A stretch of DNA of 24,859 bases, from assembly GCA_039934475.1 (NCBI GenBank), contig JBDTMC010000055.1, positions 1-24,859 on the forward strand, given 5' to 3'. How positions within the stretch are numbered: the stretch's first letter is position 1; every line of letters starts with the position of its first letter. The translations under genes and the position numbers were made by a program. The notes under the pieces are model-generated. The model was not told where the DNA came from and did no database searches. It was given only the letters and a program-made list of their open reading frames with translations. Positions 1 to 6,347 of the stretch are shown here, one piece after another. This stretch comes from JBDTMC01 sp039934475 (GTDB lineage Bacteria > Acidobacteriota > Terriglobia > Bryobacterales > Bryobacteraceae).

Positions 1-357
1 GGTCAGAGACCATACCTGTAACGCTGGTCCGGGGTCAGCTACATGACGACGGGCCAATCGGCGGCGCAAAAGGCGGGCCAGATTCAGATTGCAGGCTTCC
101 AAAATCCGGCCGGCTTGAACAGTATTGGCAAAAGCCTGTTCACTCCTACCGATGCGTCCGGCGAGCCCATACTCGCCAGCCCCGGAGGCCAGGAAGGTCT
201 TGGCACGTTGCTGCAAGGCTACACTGAGCAGTCGAACGTCAGCATCGTCGACGAGTTTATCAACCTTATTACCGCCCAACGCGCGTACGAGGCTAACTCA
301 AAGGTTGTCAAAGCTGCGGACGAGATGTATCAGCAAGTGAATAACATACCGCAATGA
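1..357 (+). CDS. flgG: FlgG, flagellar distal rod protein (3' end only)
   Basis: C-terminal part of the distal rod protein, which forms the drive-shaft segment of the flagellar basal body in the periplasm. The readable part from about position 34 carries the family's C-terminal hallmarks: IQIAGFQNPAGLNSIGKS, then LGTLLQGYTEQSNVS, and finally the rod/hook helix EFINLITAQRAYEANSKVV, which packs in the axial coiled coil. The 5' part lies outside the window. The reading frame holds a TAA at 19-21, just upstream of the recognisable VSYMTTGQ segment, so the first ~30 bases look frame-disrupted; sequence error at an edge is the simplest explanation. The stop TGA overlaps the flgA start (ATGA, 354-357), showing translational coupling. 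The flgG-flgA-flgH-flgI-flgJ order confirms identity. Confidence 0.92.
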
Positions 358-1259
358 TTCTGCGAACTGTGGCGGCCGCACTTCTATTTACCTCCATGGC
401 GGCGGCGCAGTCTCCATGCTGCGTCGCCGTCGAAAGTGAGCGGATTACCGCACGCGATCTTGCCGCTGGCGCACCCGCATTTGCTGGCGCTCCAGCCGGC
501 GCGCCGGTCGGATATTCCCCCCTCCCCGGCGCTCGGCGCATCTTTCGTGCAGTCGAAATTGCGGCGCTCGCCAAGCGCTACGGCATTGCAGTGGACACCC
601 CCGCAGACATTTGTTTTGAGTGGCTGATGGAACCGCTGCGGAGGGACTCGGTAGTGGCTGCCATGAAGAAGGGCCTCGCAATTGACGGAGCTAAAGTCGA
701 GGTCCTCGAGCTGAGCCGATTCCCCGTTCCTCGCGGCGTTTTGGAATTCTCTCGACAGCAGCTTGCCACCGGCCAACTCCCCGCGGTGTGGCGCGGCAGT
801 GTCGTCTACGCCGGAAATCGGAAATTCGCCATCTGGGCTCGTGTCAACATCACAGTGCCGGTCCAGGTGGTGGTCGCCACCAAGGAAATCAAGGCTGGAC
901 AGACCATCACCCGGGAGCAGGTGAAATTGGACGAACGGGAGTCGGCCCCGCTCAATGCGCAGTTGGCATCCTCACTCGAACAGGTAAGCGGCAAGGTCTC
1001 CCGGCGCGGCTATACTCCAGGCTCGCAGATTTGGCTCCCCACTCTTAACGCTCCTCGCGATGTTGATCGCGGAGACTTGGTTGACGTCGAAGTGCATAGC
1101 GGGGCATCCAAACTCGCCCTCACCGGAAAAGCAGAGTCGGCGGGTCACACCGGGGATGTGATTTCGGTTCGCAATCTAACCAGCAATAGAACCTTCCAGG
1201 CGCGCATCAGCGGCAAGAACAAAGTTGTCGTGCAGACCAGCGGCGCTCAAAGAAACTAA
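354..1259 (+). CDS. flgA: FlgA, flagellar P-ring assembly chaperone
   Basis: Periplasmic chaperone that helps FlgI polymerise into the P ring. 301 aa. The N-terminus is signal-peptide-like (residues 1-19, ending AAAQS). A low-complexity Ala/Gly/Pro stretch built on repeated GAPA units follows at about 38-52. The C-terminal half is the SAF/FlgA-C domain: PVQVVVATKEIKAGQTI, the classic beta-clip entry, then ISVRNLTSNRTFQARISG, the conserved FlgA ending with the N-x-x-S/T-x-R pattern. The start is fixed by the 4-bp ATGA overlap with flgG. At 301 aa it is longer than the enteric protein (about 220 aa), because of an extended N-terminal half. Identification rests on the C-terminal motif and the flanking flgG and flgH. 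Confidence 0.88.
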   Translation: MILRTVAAALLFTSMAAAQSPCCVAVESERITARDLAAGAPAFAGAPAGAPVGYSPLPGARRIFRAVEIAALAKRYGIAVDTPADICFEWLMEPLRRDSVVAAMKKGLAIDGAKVEVLELSRFPVPRGVLEFSRQQLATGQLPAVWRGSVVYAGNRKFAIWARVNITVPVQVVVATKEIKAGQTITREQVKLDERESAPLNAQLASSLEQVSGKVSRRGYTPGSQIWLPTLNAPRDVDRGDLVDVEVHSGASKLALTGKAESAGHTGDVISVRNLTSNRTFQARISGKNKVVVQTSGAQRN

Positions 1260-1260
1260 A

Positions 1261-1968
1261 ATGATCTTCCGAATCCTTCCTCTCATACTCATGTTTGTTA
1301 CTGCTCCTATTGGCGCTTCGGCAGCAAGCAAGAAGGTGAAAATAGTGGAGCCTTCCCCCTTGGACAAGTACATCGAGGAATCGGCGCACCGCGGCCACGC
1401 GCTGCCAGACAACGCTGCAATTACCGGCTCACTCTGGTCACCCACGTCGCGGCTTGTTGACCTAGGTAGCGATGTCCGTGCGACCCAGGTGGACGACATC
1501 GTGACCGTCCTCGTCGCCGAGCAAGCTTCCGCGGTAGTTAGTGGCACCACAAAGACAGCGCGCAACTCCAGCGCCAAAGCCTCGGTTTCCGCCTTGGCCG
1601 GGATTACTAAGGCTGCCGGCCCTTGGGCGAACCTCGCCGGCGCCAGCAGCAATATTGCTCTTGACGGACAGGGCTCCACCACCCGGCAAACCGCTCTCAG
1701 CACGAATCTCAGCGCCCGCATCACTCATGTTTTGCCCAATGGCAACCTCGTCGTCGAAGGCAGTAAGGATGTCCAAGTTAATTCGGAACGGCAGATAGTC
1801 ACCGTGCGGGGCGTGATCCGAAATATCGACCTGTCCCCAGGCAATGTGATCTCGTCGGACAAGATCGCGCAAATGGAAGTGAAGGTCAACGGAAAAGGCG
1901 TGATCGGAGACGCCATCCGCCGTCCCAATATCCTCTACAGAATGCTCTTGGGGATCTTGCCGTTCTAG
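1261..1968 (+). CDS. flgH: FlgH, flagellar L-ring protein
   Basis: Subunit of the outer-membrane L ring that acts as bushing for the rod. 235 aa from the ATG at 1261, one base after the flgA stop; this start gives a clean signal peptide (LILMFVTAPIGASA). A GTG at 1225 would add 12 residues before the signal peptide and is less likely. Family motifs: SLWSPTSRLVDLGSDVRATQVDDIVTVLVAE is present across about residues 60-90 (given here only as landmark blocks SLW..., DDIVTVLV), the central THVLPNGNLVVEG, and the end IVTVRGVIRNIDLSPGN plus VIGDAIRRPN. Oddity: enteric FlgH is a lipoprotein, but no cysteine follows this signal peptide, so the lipobox seems absent. It lies between flgA and flgI as usual. 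Confidence 0.93.
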   Translation: MIFRILPLILMFVTAPIGASAASKKVKIVEPSPLDKYIEESAHRGHALPDNAAITGSLWSPTSRLVDLGSDVRATQVDDIVTVLVAEQASAVVSGTTKTARNSSAKASVSALAGITKAAGPWANLAGASSNIALDGQGSTTRQTALSTNLSARITHVLPNGNLVVEGSKDVQVNSERQIVTVRGVIRNIDLSPGNVISSDKIAQMEVKVNGKGVIGDAIRRPNILYRMLLGILPF

Positions 1969-1977
1969 GGGTTAATC

Positions 1978-3060
1978 GTGAAAAGAATCGTTTCTCTCGT
2001 CTTGATGTACTGCTCGCTGCTCGGTGGCGCCACTCGACTGAAGGACTTGGTGTCTTTGGAGGGTGTGCGCTCCAACCAGTTGATCGGTTATGGGCTCTTA
2101 GTCGGGCTATCGGGCACCGGTGACAAGCGTCAAACGGTATTCACCGCCCAGAGTCTCACCAACTTACTGCAGCGGATGGGCGTCTCCGTGCCTCCCACTG
2201 CCATTCAGGTAAAGAACACGGCCGCCGTGATGGTGACTGCGGTCCTGCCGCCCTTTGCTCAGCCCGGGACGCAGATCGACGTGAATGCGGCCGCCATTGG
2301 CGATGCCAGCAGCCTGCAGGGGGGAATGCTGCTGATGACCGGCCTCAAGGGCCCCGACGGTCAGGTTTACGCGGTCGCCCAAGGCGCGGTCGTCACCGGG
2401 GGCTACTCCGCCGGTTCAGGGGGAAACACTCAATCTGTGAATCACGGAAATGTCGGCCGGGTTCCCAACGGAGCCATTGTGGAGCGCGCCGCGCCTGCTC
2501 CCGTCATTCAAAATACCCTCCGCCTGCAACTGCGAACTGCGGACTTCACCACCTCCGCCCGCGTTGCTTCCGTCCTCAATCAGCGCTTCGGCGACGTCGC
2601 TCACGCCGACAATTCGGCTGTGGTTAGTGTCGTCATCCCCCCCAGGTTTCAGGGGCTGAAGACGGAATTTATTTCGGAGTTGGAAAAGCTCAGCGTCGAA
2701 CCCGACCGCATGGCGAAGATCGTCATCAATGAGCGCACCGGAACCATCGTCATGGGGAGCGAAGTACGCATCTCGCCGGTAGCTATCATGCACGGCAATC
2801 TCAACGTTGAAGTTCAAACCGTTCTCAATGTCTCGCAGCCAGAAGCATTCTCGCCAGGCGGCAAGACCGCCGTAACACCCCAAGTCACGGTGGGCGCGAA
2901 AGAAGAACAAGCTCGCAATGTGGTTTTGAAGGAGGGAACAACGGCAGAGGAACTGGTCCGAGCTCTGAATGCGATCGGATCCACGCCTCGTGACATCATC
3001 TCCATCCTTCAGAACTTGAAGACTGCCGGCGCCCTCGACGCCGAATTGGAAGTGATCTAA
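1978..3060 (+). CDS. flgI: FlgI, flagellar P-ring protein
   Basis: Subunit of the periplasmic P ring in the peptidoglycan layer. 360 aa, the usual family length. It starts at GTG 1978 with GGGG a few bases upstream, nine bases after flgH. It has an N-terminal signal peptide (MKRIVSLVLMYCSLLGGA), then the highly conserved RLKDLVSLEGVRSNQLIGYG and LVGLSGTGDK. Further conserved blocks are NTAAVMVTAVLPPFAQPGT, IGDASSLQGG, RNGT-type NERTGTIVMGSEVRI, and the C-terminal TAEELVRALNAIGSTPRDI with a final ILQNLKTAGALDAELEVI. All family landmarks are intact. FlgA, encoded two genes upstream, is its dedicated chaperone. Confidence 0.97.
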   Translation: MKRIVSLVLMYCSLLGGATRLKDLVSLEGVRSNQLIGYGLLVGLSGTGDKRQTVFTAQSLTNLLQRMGVSVPPTAIQVKNTAAVMVTAVLPPFAQPGTQIDVNAAAIGDASSLQGGMLLMTGLKGPDGQVYAVAQGAVVTGGYSAGSGGNTQSVNHGNVGRVPNGAIVERAAPAPVIQNTLRLQLRTADFTTSARVASVLNQRFGDVAHADNSAVVSVVIPPRFQGLKTEFISELEKLSVEPDRMAKIVINERTGTIVMGSEVRISPVAIMHGNLNVEVQTVLNVSQPEAFSPGGKTAVTPQVTVGAKEEQARNVVLKEGTTAEELVRALNAIGSTPRDIISILQNLKTAGALDAELEVI

Positions 3061-3071
3061 AGGAGTCGATC

Positions 3072-3362
3072 ATGATCAATGCCCTCTCGCCTGCCGGCGT
3101 TGCTTCTCCGCTGGCCAGTGCTCAGCCCAAGGACGATCCCGCCAAGGTTGAGCAAGCCGCCAAGAGTTTTGAAGCCCTGCTCATCGGTCAAATGCTGAAA
3201 TCGATGCGCGATAGCGACGGTGGGATGTTGGGCACCGGTGACGATCAATCCATGTCGTCTGCTATGGAGTATGCCCAGGAACAATTCGCTCAAGCGCTCT
3301 CTGCGGGAGGTGGGCTAGGTCTGGCGAAACTGGTAACGGCGGGCCTCCGTGCTGAGAAGTGA
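3072..3362 (+). CDS. flgJ: FlgJ-type rod-binding protein (no muramidase domain)
   Basis: 96-residue protein matching only the N-terminal rod-binding (Rod-binding/FlgJ-N) domain. Signature: VEQAAKSFEALLIGQMLKSM, then MEYAQEQFAQALSAGGGLGLAKLV. It is expected to cap or scaffold the growing rod in the periplasm. It has no signal peptide, as usual for FlgJ, which is exported by the flagellar type III system. The glucosaminidase domain found in enteric FlgJ is missing, so peptidoglycan cleavage must be done by another enzyme; the lytic transglycosylase at 4146-4775 is a candidate. A good ribosome site (AAAGGAG, 3059-3065) precedes the ATG. The gene ends two bases before the convergent fliS stop, leaving no room for a terminator hairpin. 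Confidence 0.9.
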   Translation: MINALSPAGVASPLASAQPKDDPAKVEQAAKSFEALLIGQMLKSMRDSDGGMLGTGDDQSMSSAMEYAQEQFAQALSAGGGLGLAKLVTAGLRAEK

Positions 3363-3364
3363 GA

Positions 3365-3796
3365 TTACGCACTCCAGCTTTGCGCCGCGCTCTCGCTCAC
3401 GGCTTCCAGCGGCGCCCAGTGGGTCTCCGCGGCTGGGATGACCTCCACTTTCTGCCACGCTTCCAACAGCGTTGCCAGCAGCGATTCGGTTTCCGCCAAC
3501 GGCGCATCAGCCTGTCGCAGGTTGGCTTCACAGAGCCGGCGCCGCATGTAGGCGTACAGTTCCGCCAAGCCCTGGCTCACCGCCCCTCCCACCGAATGAT
3601 CGAGCGAACCATCCAACTCACCGAGTATCGCAAGCACTTTGGAGATGGCCGCGGAGCGAGCCGCTATCTGGCCGGCTGCAAGATGTTCACGGGCGCTGCG
3701 CGTGGAGTTGAGGGCGGCCGCATACAACATCCGCACCAATTCCACGGGATCGGCCGAATAAATCTTGCTCTCCAGATAGGCGTCGTTCCAACTCAT
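3365..3796 (-). CDS. fliS: FliS, flagellin export chaperone
   Basis: Cytoplasmic chaperone that binds the flagellin C-terminus and prevents premature polymerisation before export. 143 aa, normal length. Landmarks: the N-terminal DAYLESKIYSADPVELVRML corresponds to the family's Y-x-x-x-x-(I/V)-x-(T/S)A-x-P-x-x-L(V/I)-x-(M/L)LY pattern. ARSAAISKVLAILGELDGSLD fits helix 2, around the usual N-x-A-x-x-I-x-x-L-x-x-x-LD. LAELYAYMRRRLCEANLRQ is the conserved LYxYM segment. The start overlaps the flaG stop (ATGA, 3793-3796), so the pair is translationally coupled. fliD, the frequent partner, is not in the window. Confidence 0.93.
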   Translation of the reverse strand: MSWNDAYLESKIYSADPVELVRMLYAAALNSTRSAREHLAAGQIAARSAAISKVLAILGELDGSLDHSVGGAVSQGLAELYAYMRRRLCEANLRQADAPLAETESLLATLLEAWQKVEVIPAAETHWAPLEAVSESAAQSWSA

Positions 3797-4092
3797 TCCG
3801 ATTTTCCTTTGTTCACTGTCTTATCGAGGTCTGCCAACATGTGCAGGATGTTCTGCGGAGGAACTTCGTCTATCACTTCGCCCGTCTCCCGGTTGACAAT
3901 CTTGACCACCGGTCGCTGCGTTTCTTCATCTCGCATGAACTTCAATTCGTGGCTATCGCCCATGAATTCGGCCTTGTTCAACTGGCGAACCGCCTGGATA
4001 ATTTGGGTGGTCGGGTCGGCTCCCTTCAGGGTGCGATCAACGGCATCAAATGCCCCAATCCAGTCCGGTTTATTTATGGGTGTGACCTCCAT
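3793..4092 (-). CDS. flaG: FlaG family flagellar protein
   Basis: 99-residue small acidic protein. The C-terminal core fits the FlaG family: LKFMRDEETQRPVVKIVNR, then ETGEVIDEVPPQNILHMLAD, which is the typical V-x-(I/V)-x-(D/N)-x-x-T-G-E-V-I-R-Q-I-P motif seen in flaG genes next to fliD and fliS. The function is not well defined; in several bacteria FlaG influences filament length. The start ATG has AGGAG (minus strand, 4098-4102) at good spacing. It is the first gene of a flaG-fliS pair and lies directly behind the sigma28-like promoter at 4111-4135. Confidence 0.87.
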   Translation of the reverse strand: MEVTPINKPDWIGAFDAVDRTLKGADPTTQIIQAVRQLNKAEFMGDSHELKFMRDEETQRPVVKIVNRETGEVIDEVPPQNILHMLADLDKTVNKGKSE

Positions 4093-4110
4093 GTTCGCTC
4101 CTAGCTACAA

Positions 4111-4135
4111 CATCGGTGGAACACTGGTGACTTTA
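4111..4135 (-). promoter_or_regulatory. Sigma28 (FliA)-like promoter for flaG-fliS
   Basis: Read on the minus strand, TAAAGT (4130-4135) and CCGATG (4111-4116) are separated by 13 nt. The enteric FliA consensus is TAAAGTTT-N11-GCCGATAA, so both core boxes (TAAAGT, CCGAT) are present but the spacing is one base short. Expected transcription start is about 12 nt before the flaG ATG, just ahead of its ribosome site. FliA control would fit because fliS and flaG are late flagellar genes. This is a motif match by eye, with no experimental support. Confidence 0.5.
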
Positions 4136-4145
4136 TAAGGTTTTT

Positions 4146-4775
4146 ATGACTCTTCGAATCGGGTTTGGTTCCCTCATCCTTTTGACGCTGACCACAGCCT
4201 CCAGTTTTGCGCAGGCCCCGGAAGCCCCTTACGAGAAGGCCCTCAACGCGCAAAAAGACTCCATCGGCGCCCAAATGGCGAGCGTCGAAAAGCAGCGAGC
4301 CGCCGCGGTCCCCGCTACCTTCTTCGTCCTGCCGGCCCCGGCCCGTACGATTTCGCCCATGGCTCCCAGGTTCGACTGCGATCCCATGGCCCCGGCGGCT
4401 GTGGACCCCCTAATACAGGACGCAAGTCACCGTGAGGGCCTTGAGGAGGAGCTGGTGCGCGGCGTGATCAAGCAGGAATCCGCGTTCCGGCCCTGCGTCG
4501 TCTCGCCAAAAGGTGCCATGGGCCTGATGCAGCTTATGCCCGCGACAGCTCATACCCTCAACGTACGCGACGCTTTCGACCCCAAACAGAGTATTGATGC
4601 GGGTGCCAGGTATCTAAAGGAACTGATGGAGCGCTACAAGGGGGACACGGCTTTGGCCTTGGCCGCTTACAACGCGGGCCCTGCTCGGGTGGACAAATCC
4701 TCCGGCGTCCCCGCCATCGCGGAGACTGTAAACTACGTTGATCAGATCATGCGCGCCCTCCCCCTGCGACCCTAG
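4146..4775 (+). CDS. Secreted lytic transglycosylase (SLT domain)
   Basis: 209-residue peptidoglycan lyase that cuts MurNAc-GlcNAc with 1,6-anhydro product formation. It has a signal peptide at 1-23 (ending SSFAQ), a variable linker, and a C-terminal SLT/GH23 domain from about residue 88. Catalytic Glu111 lies in VIKQESAFRP, followed by SPKGAMGLMQLMPATA (the GAMGLMQxMP hallmark), DPKQSIDAGARYLKEL and ALAAYNAGPARVD. All hallmark motifs are intact. The start ATG follows AAGG at 4137-4140. Position beside the flagellar genes and the lack of a muramidase domain in the local FlgJ suggest it may clear peptidoglycan for rod insertion; this is inference, and general wall turnover is possible. Transcribed divergently from flaG. 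Confidence 0.93.
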   Translation: MTLRIGFGSLILLTLTTASSFAQAPEAPYEKALNAQKDSIGAQMASVEKQRAAAVPATFFVLPAPARTISPMAPRFDCDPMAPAAVDPLIQDASHREGLEEELVRGVIKQESAFRPCVVSPKGAMGLMQLMPATAHTLNVRDAFDPKQSIDAGARYLKELMERYKGDTALALAAYNAGPARVDKSSGVPAIAETVNYVDQIMRALPLRP

Positions 4776-4823
4776 GCGGGCGATTCAGGCGAAAAGCTTT
4801 ACTCGCCGTCCGATGTTCCCGGT

Positions 4824-5156
4824 GTGGATCATTGGCTGGCCGAAGCGGAGAGCATTCTCGCGATTGCACGGGCATCGTGGGATTCCAGCAACTCTGAGAT
4901 CGTCATCATCCGCGATTGGGCCGGTGGGTTGGAAATTAAAGACGGCGCTGGTTGGAGTCTGTTCGGGCTGCAAGCGGCGTCCGGCGCCAAGGCCGTCTAT
5001 CGTGTGACTCGCACTTCCACGTGCCTTAAGGTGGAGGTCGTCTGCGGCTCCCAATCGCGCCTGTTTAAGGAGGAGTTAGCGCCGCGCTCGCCTTCTCACC
5101 CGGCCCACCCACACACCGCGGCGTCCTCTTCATCACTCCTGATCAAAGCTGGCTAG
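4824..5156 (+). CDS. Small hypothetical protein downstream of the transglycosylase
   Basis: 110-residue ORF starting at GTG 4824; the family is not recognised. About residues 1-85 have an ordinary soluble composition (HWLAEAESILAIARASWD, then VIIRDWAGGLEIKDGAGWSL), while the last 25 are rich in Pro, His, Ser and Ala and probably disordered. No signal peptide or membrane segment is visible. It lies in the same frame as the transglycosylase directly after that gene's TAG (4773-4775), and the frame stays open across the gap, so the true start is uncertain and no convincing ribosome site is visible. Its stop shares the palindrome CTAG (5153-5156) with the stop of the convergent PilZ gene. It could be a genuine small gene or a decayed extension. 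Confidence 0.5.
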   Translation: MDHWLAEAESILAIARASWDSSNSEIVIIRDWAGGLEIKDGAGWSLFGLQAASGAKAVYRVTRTSTCLKVEVVCGSQSRLFKEELAPRSPSHPAHPHTAASSSSLLIKAG

Positions 5157-5536
5157 GCAAGGATCTCACAGCCGGTCCGAGTCTCCACTACCGGCGAAAA
5201 GGATCGCTCCCCGCACGTACGGAACTCATAGGCACCCAACAAAAGGGCCGTCCCGCGGTCATCGCTGCGAAGAATCTCTCCCTGCGCGACGAATTCCAGT
5301 CCACAAACGTCCTGGAGCAGAAAAGGCCAAGTGATGTGTAATTCAGCAACAGAGCCAACCGGAGGCGGCTTGTCCGTCTGAAACAGAATTCCTGAATGAC
5401 TGATGTCGGCGGTTCGTCCGCGCCCCACACGGGGCTCACCCTGCCTATCGGAGTAGTGGAACGACAACTCCAGCTCAAGGCGATATCTCCGGCGTAGCCG
5501 CCGTTCGCTTCCCGTGACCTTAACGTGGTTCTCCAC
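5153..5536 (-). CDS. PilZ-domain c-di-GMP-binding protein
   Basis: Single-domain PilZ protein, 127 aa. The two c-di-GMP-binding motifs are visible: RxxxR as R15-R19 (RRRYR) and D/NxSxxG as D44-G49 (DISHSG). Between and after them is the six-stranded barrel pattern, with GSVAELHITWP and a final GTALLLGAYEFR. Such stand-alone PilZ proteins often link c-di-GMP to motility, which suits the flagellar surroundings; the target here is unknown. The start is GTG 5536, since an in-frame TAA lies only about 18 bases upstream and no ATG is available. A GCCGATGA box just upstream (5544-5551) resembles a FliA -10 element, but the -35 is poor. It is the third gene of a same-strand group headed by the deiodinase-like gene. 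Confidence 0.88.
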   Translation of the reverse strand: MENHVKVTGSERRLRRRYRLELELSFHYSDRQGEPRVGRGRTADISHSGILFQTDKPPPVGSVAELHITWPFLLQDVCGLEFVAQGEILRSDDRGTALLLGAYEFRTCGERSFSPVVETRTGCEILA

Positions 5537-5616
5537 GTAAGTATCATCGGCGTTTTACGAAGAATTGGATAGTGCCCAGACGTACTGTTCCTGGTACTAG
5601 AAGTTCCAGCTTGACC

Positions 5617-6300
5617 CTAGGCCGGTTTCGCCCAAGACGGCAAAGCGCCGGGCTCGCGCGCGCTGGGATCGCGGTCGTAGTTGGTCTGGTATGCCACCGT
5701 CGAGGGCAGGGGAGCCGCGCCGAGAGCGGAAATTCCGATCTCATTCAAATCCACCCGCAACCTATCCGGGGACGATTCATTCAGTGACTTGGCGAGGAAT
5801 CGTGCATCATAGGTGCGCCCGCCCACGTTCACCGACCAGATATCCACGGGAAGCTGGCCCAATGTGGTCATATCCATTCCCACGTGGTTGCCCACCACGC
5901 TACCACCAAGATAATGCGCCACCAGCTCGGCGGCCTGCTTGCTCTCATAGGGGAAAGGAATAGCAAACGGATTTGCCTGCGCCGGCGCGGCGTCGGCCTC
6001 CTTCGTTTCGGAGGTCGCTGCGGCTGCCGCCGCTTGTACTTTTGTCGGGTCAATCGTCACGGTCAAGGCGATCGGCCCGCTTACGCTTGACGTGTCAGAA
6101 TCTTGACGCGCGTTCCCTGTCACTTTCACTGCATCCTGGCTCAGTCCAGAGTCTGCCAGTGCCGTTTGAATGGCCGATGACAGATATTGCTCGAACTCCT
6201 GCCAGGATTGAGCCGAATTTGTCCTTGTGGGTGCTGCAGCAGGGCTGCTGGCAACCGAATTCAGAAAGGAAGCAGGGGATGTGTCGATAGCTGACCGCAT
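5617..6300 (-). CDS. Hypothetical Ala-rich protein
   Basis: Family not recognised. I place the start at ATG 6298-6300 (227 aa), preceded by GGAGG 12 bases upstream; the frame also allows TTG at 6343-6345 (242 aa), but that start has no ribosome site. The N-terminal ~30 residues are Ser/Ala-rich. Next comes SWQEFEQYLSSAIQTALADS, a predicted helix, then SGPIALTVTIDPTKV followed by an Ala-rich linker. The C-terminal half begins near NPFAIPFPYESKQAAELVAH and continues through VDIWSVNVGGRTYDARFLAK. No signal peptide or transmembrane segment is seen. It lies 47 bases after the deiodinase-like gene and 80 before the PilZ gene on the same strand, so co-transcription is plausible. Its role is unknown. 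Confidence 0.65.
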   Translation of the reverse strand: MRSAIDTSPASFLNSVASSPAAAPTRTNSAQSWQEFEQYLSSAIQTALADSGLSQDAVKVTGNARQDSDTSSVSGPIALTVTIDPTKVQAAAAAATSETKEADAAPAQANPFAIPFPYESKQAAELVAHYLGGSVVGNHVGMDMTTLGQLPVDIWSVNVGGRTYDARFLAKSLNESSPDRLRVDLNEIGISALGAAPLPSTVAYQTNYDRDPSAREPGALPSWAKPA

Positions 6301-6347
6301 AGACGTAGAAGACCTCCACGCATACCTTTGCAAGCTGTCTGCCAAAG

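Noticed and set aside
38..52. Mobile element or phage boundary
   Set aside because: No transposase, integrase, terminal inverted repeats or target duplication was seen anywhere in the window.
199..217. Sigma54-like TGGCACGTTGCTGCA
   Set aside because: It lies inside flgG coding sequence, the -24/-12 spacing is one base short, and no gene start follows at a fitting distance.
3359..4138. 259-residue plus-strand ORF opposite fliS and flaG
   Set aside because: It is antisense to two clearly recognisable flagellar genes and its translation resembles no protein.
4773..4775. Programmed readthrough of the transglycosylase TAG
   Set aside because: No pyrrolysine or readthrough signal is visible, and the SLT domain is already complete before the stop.
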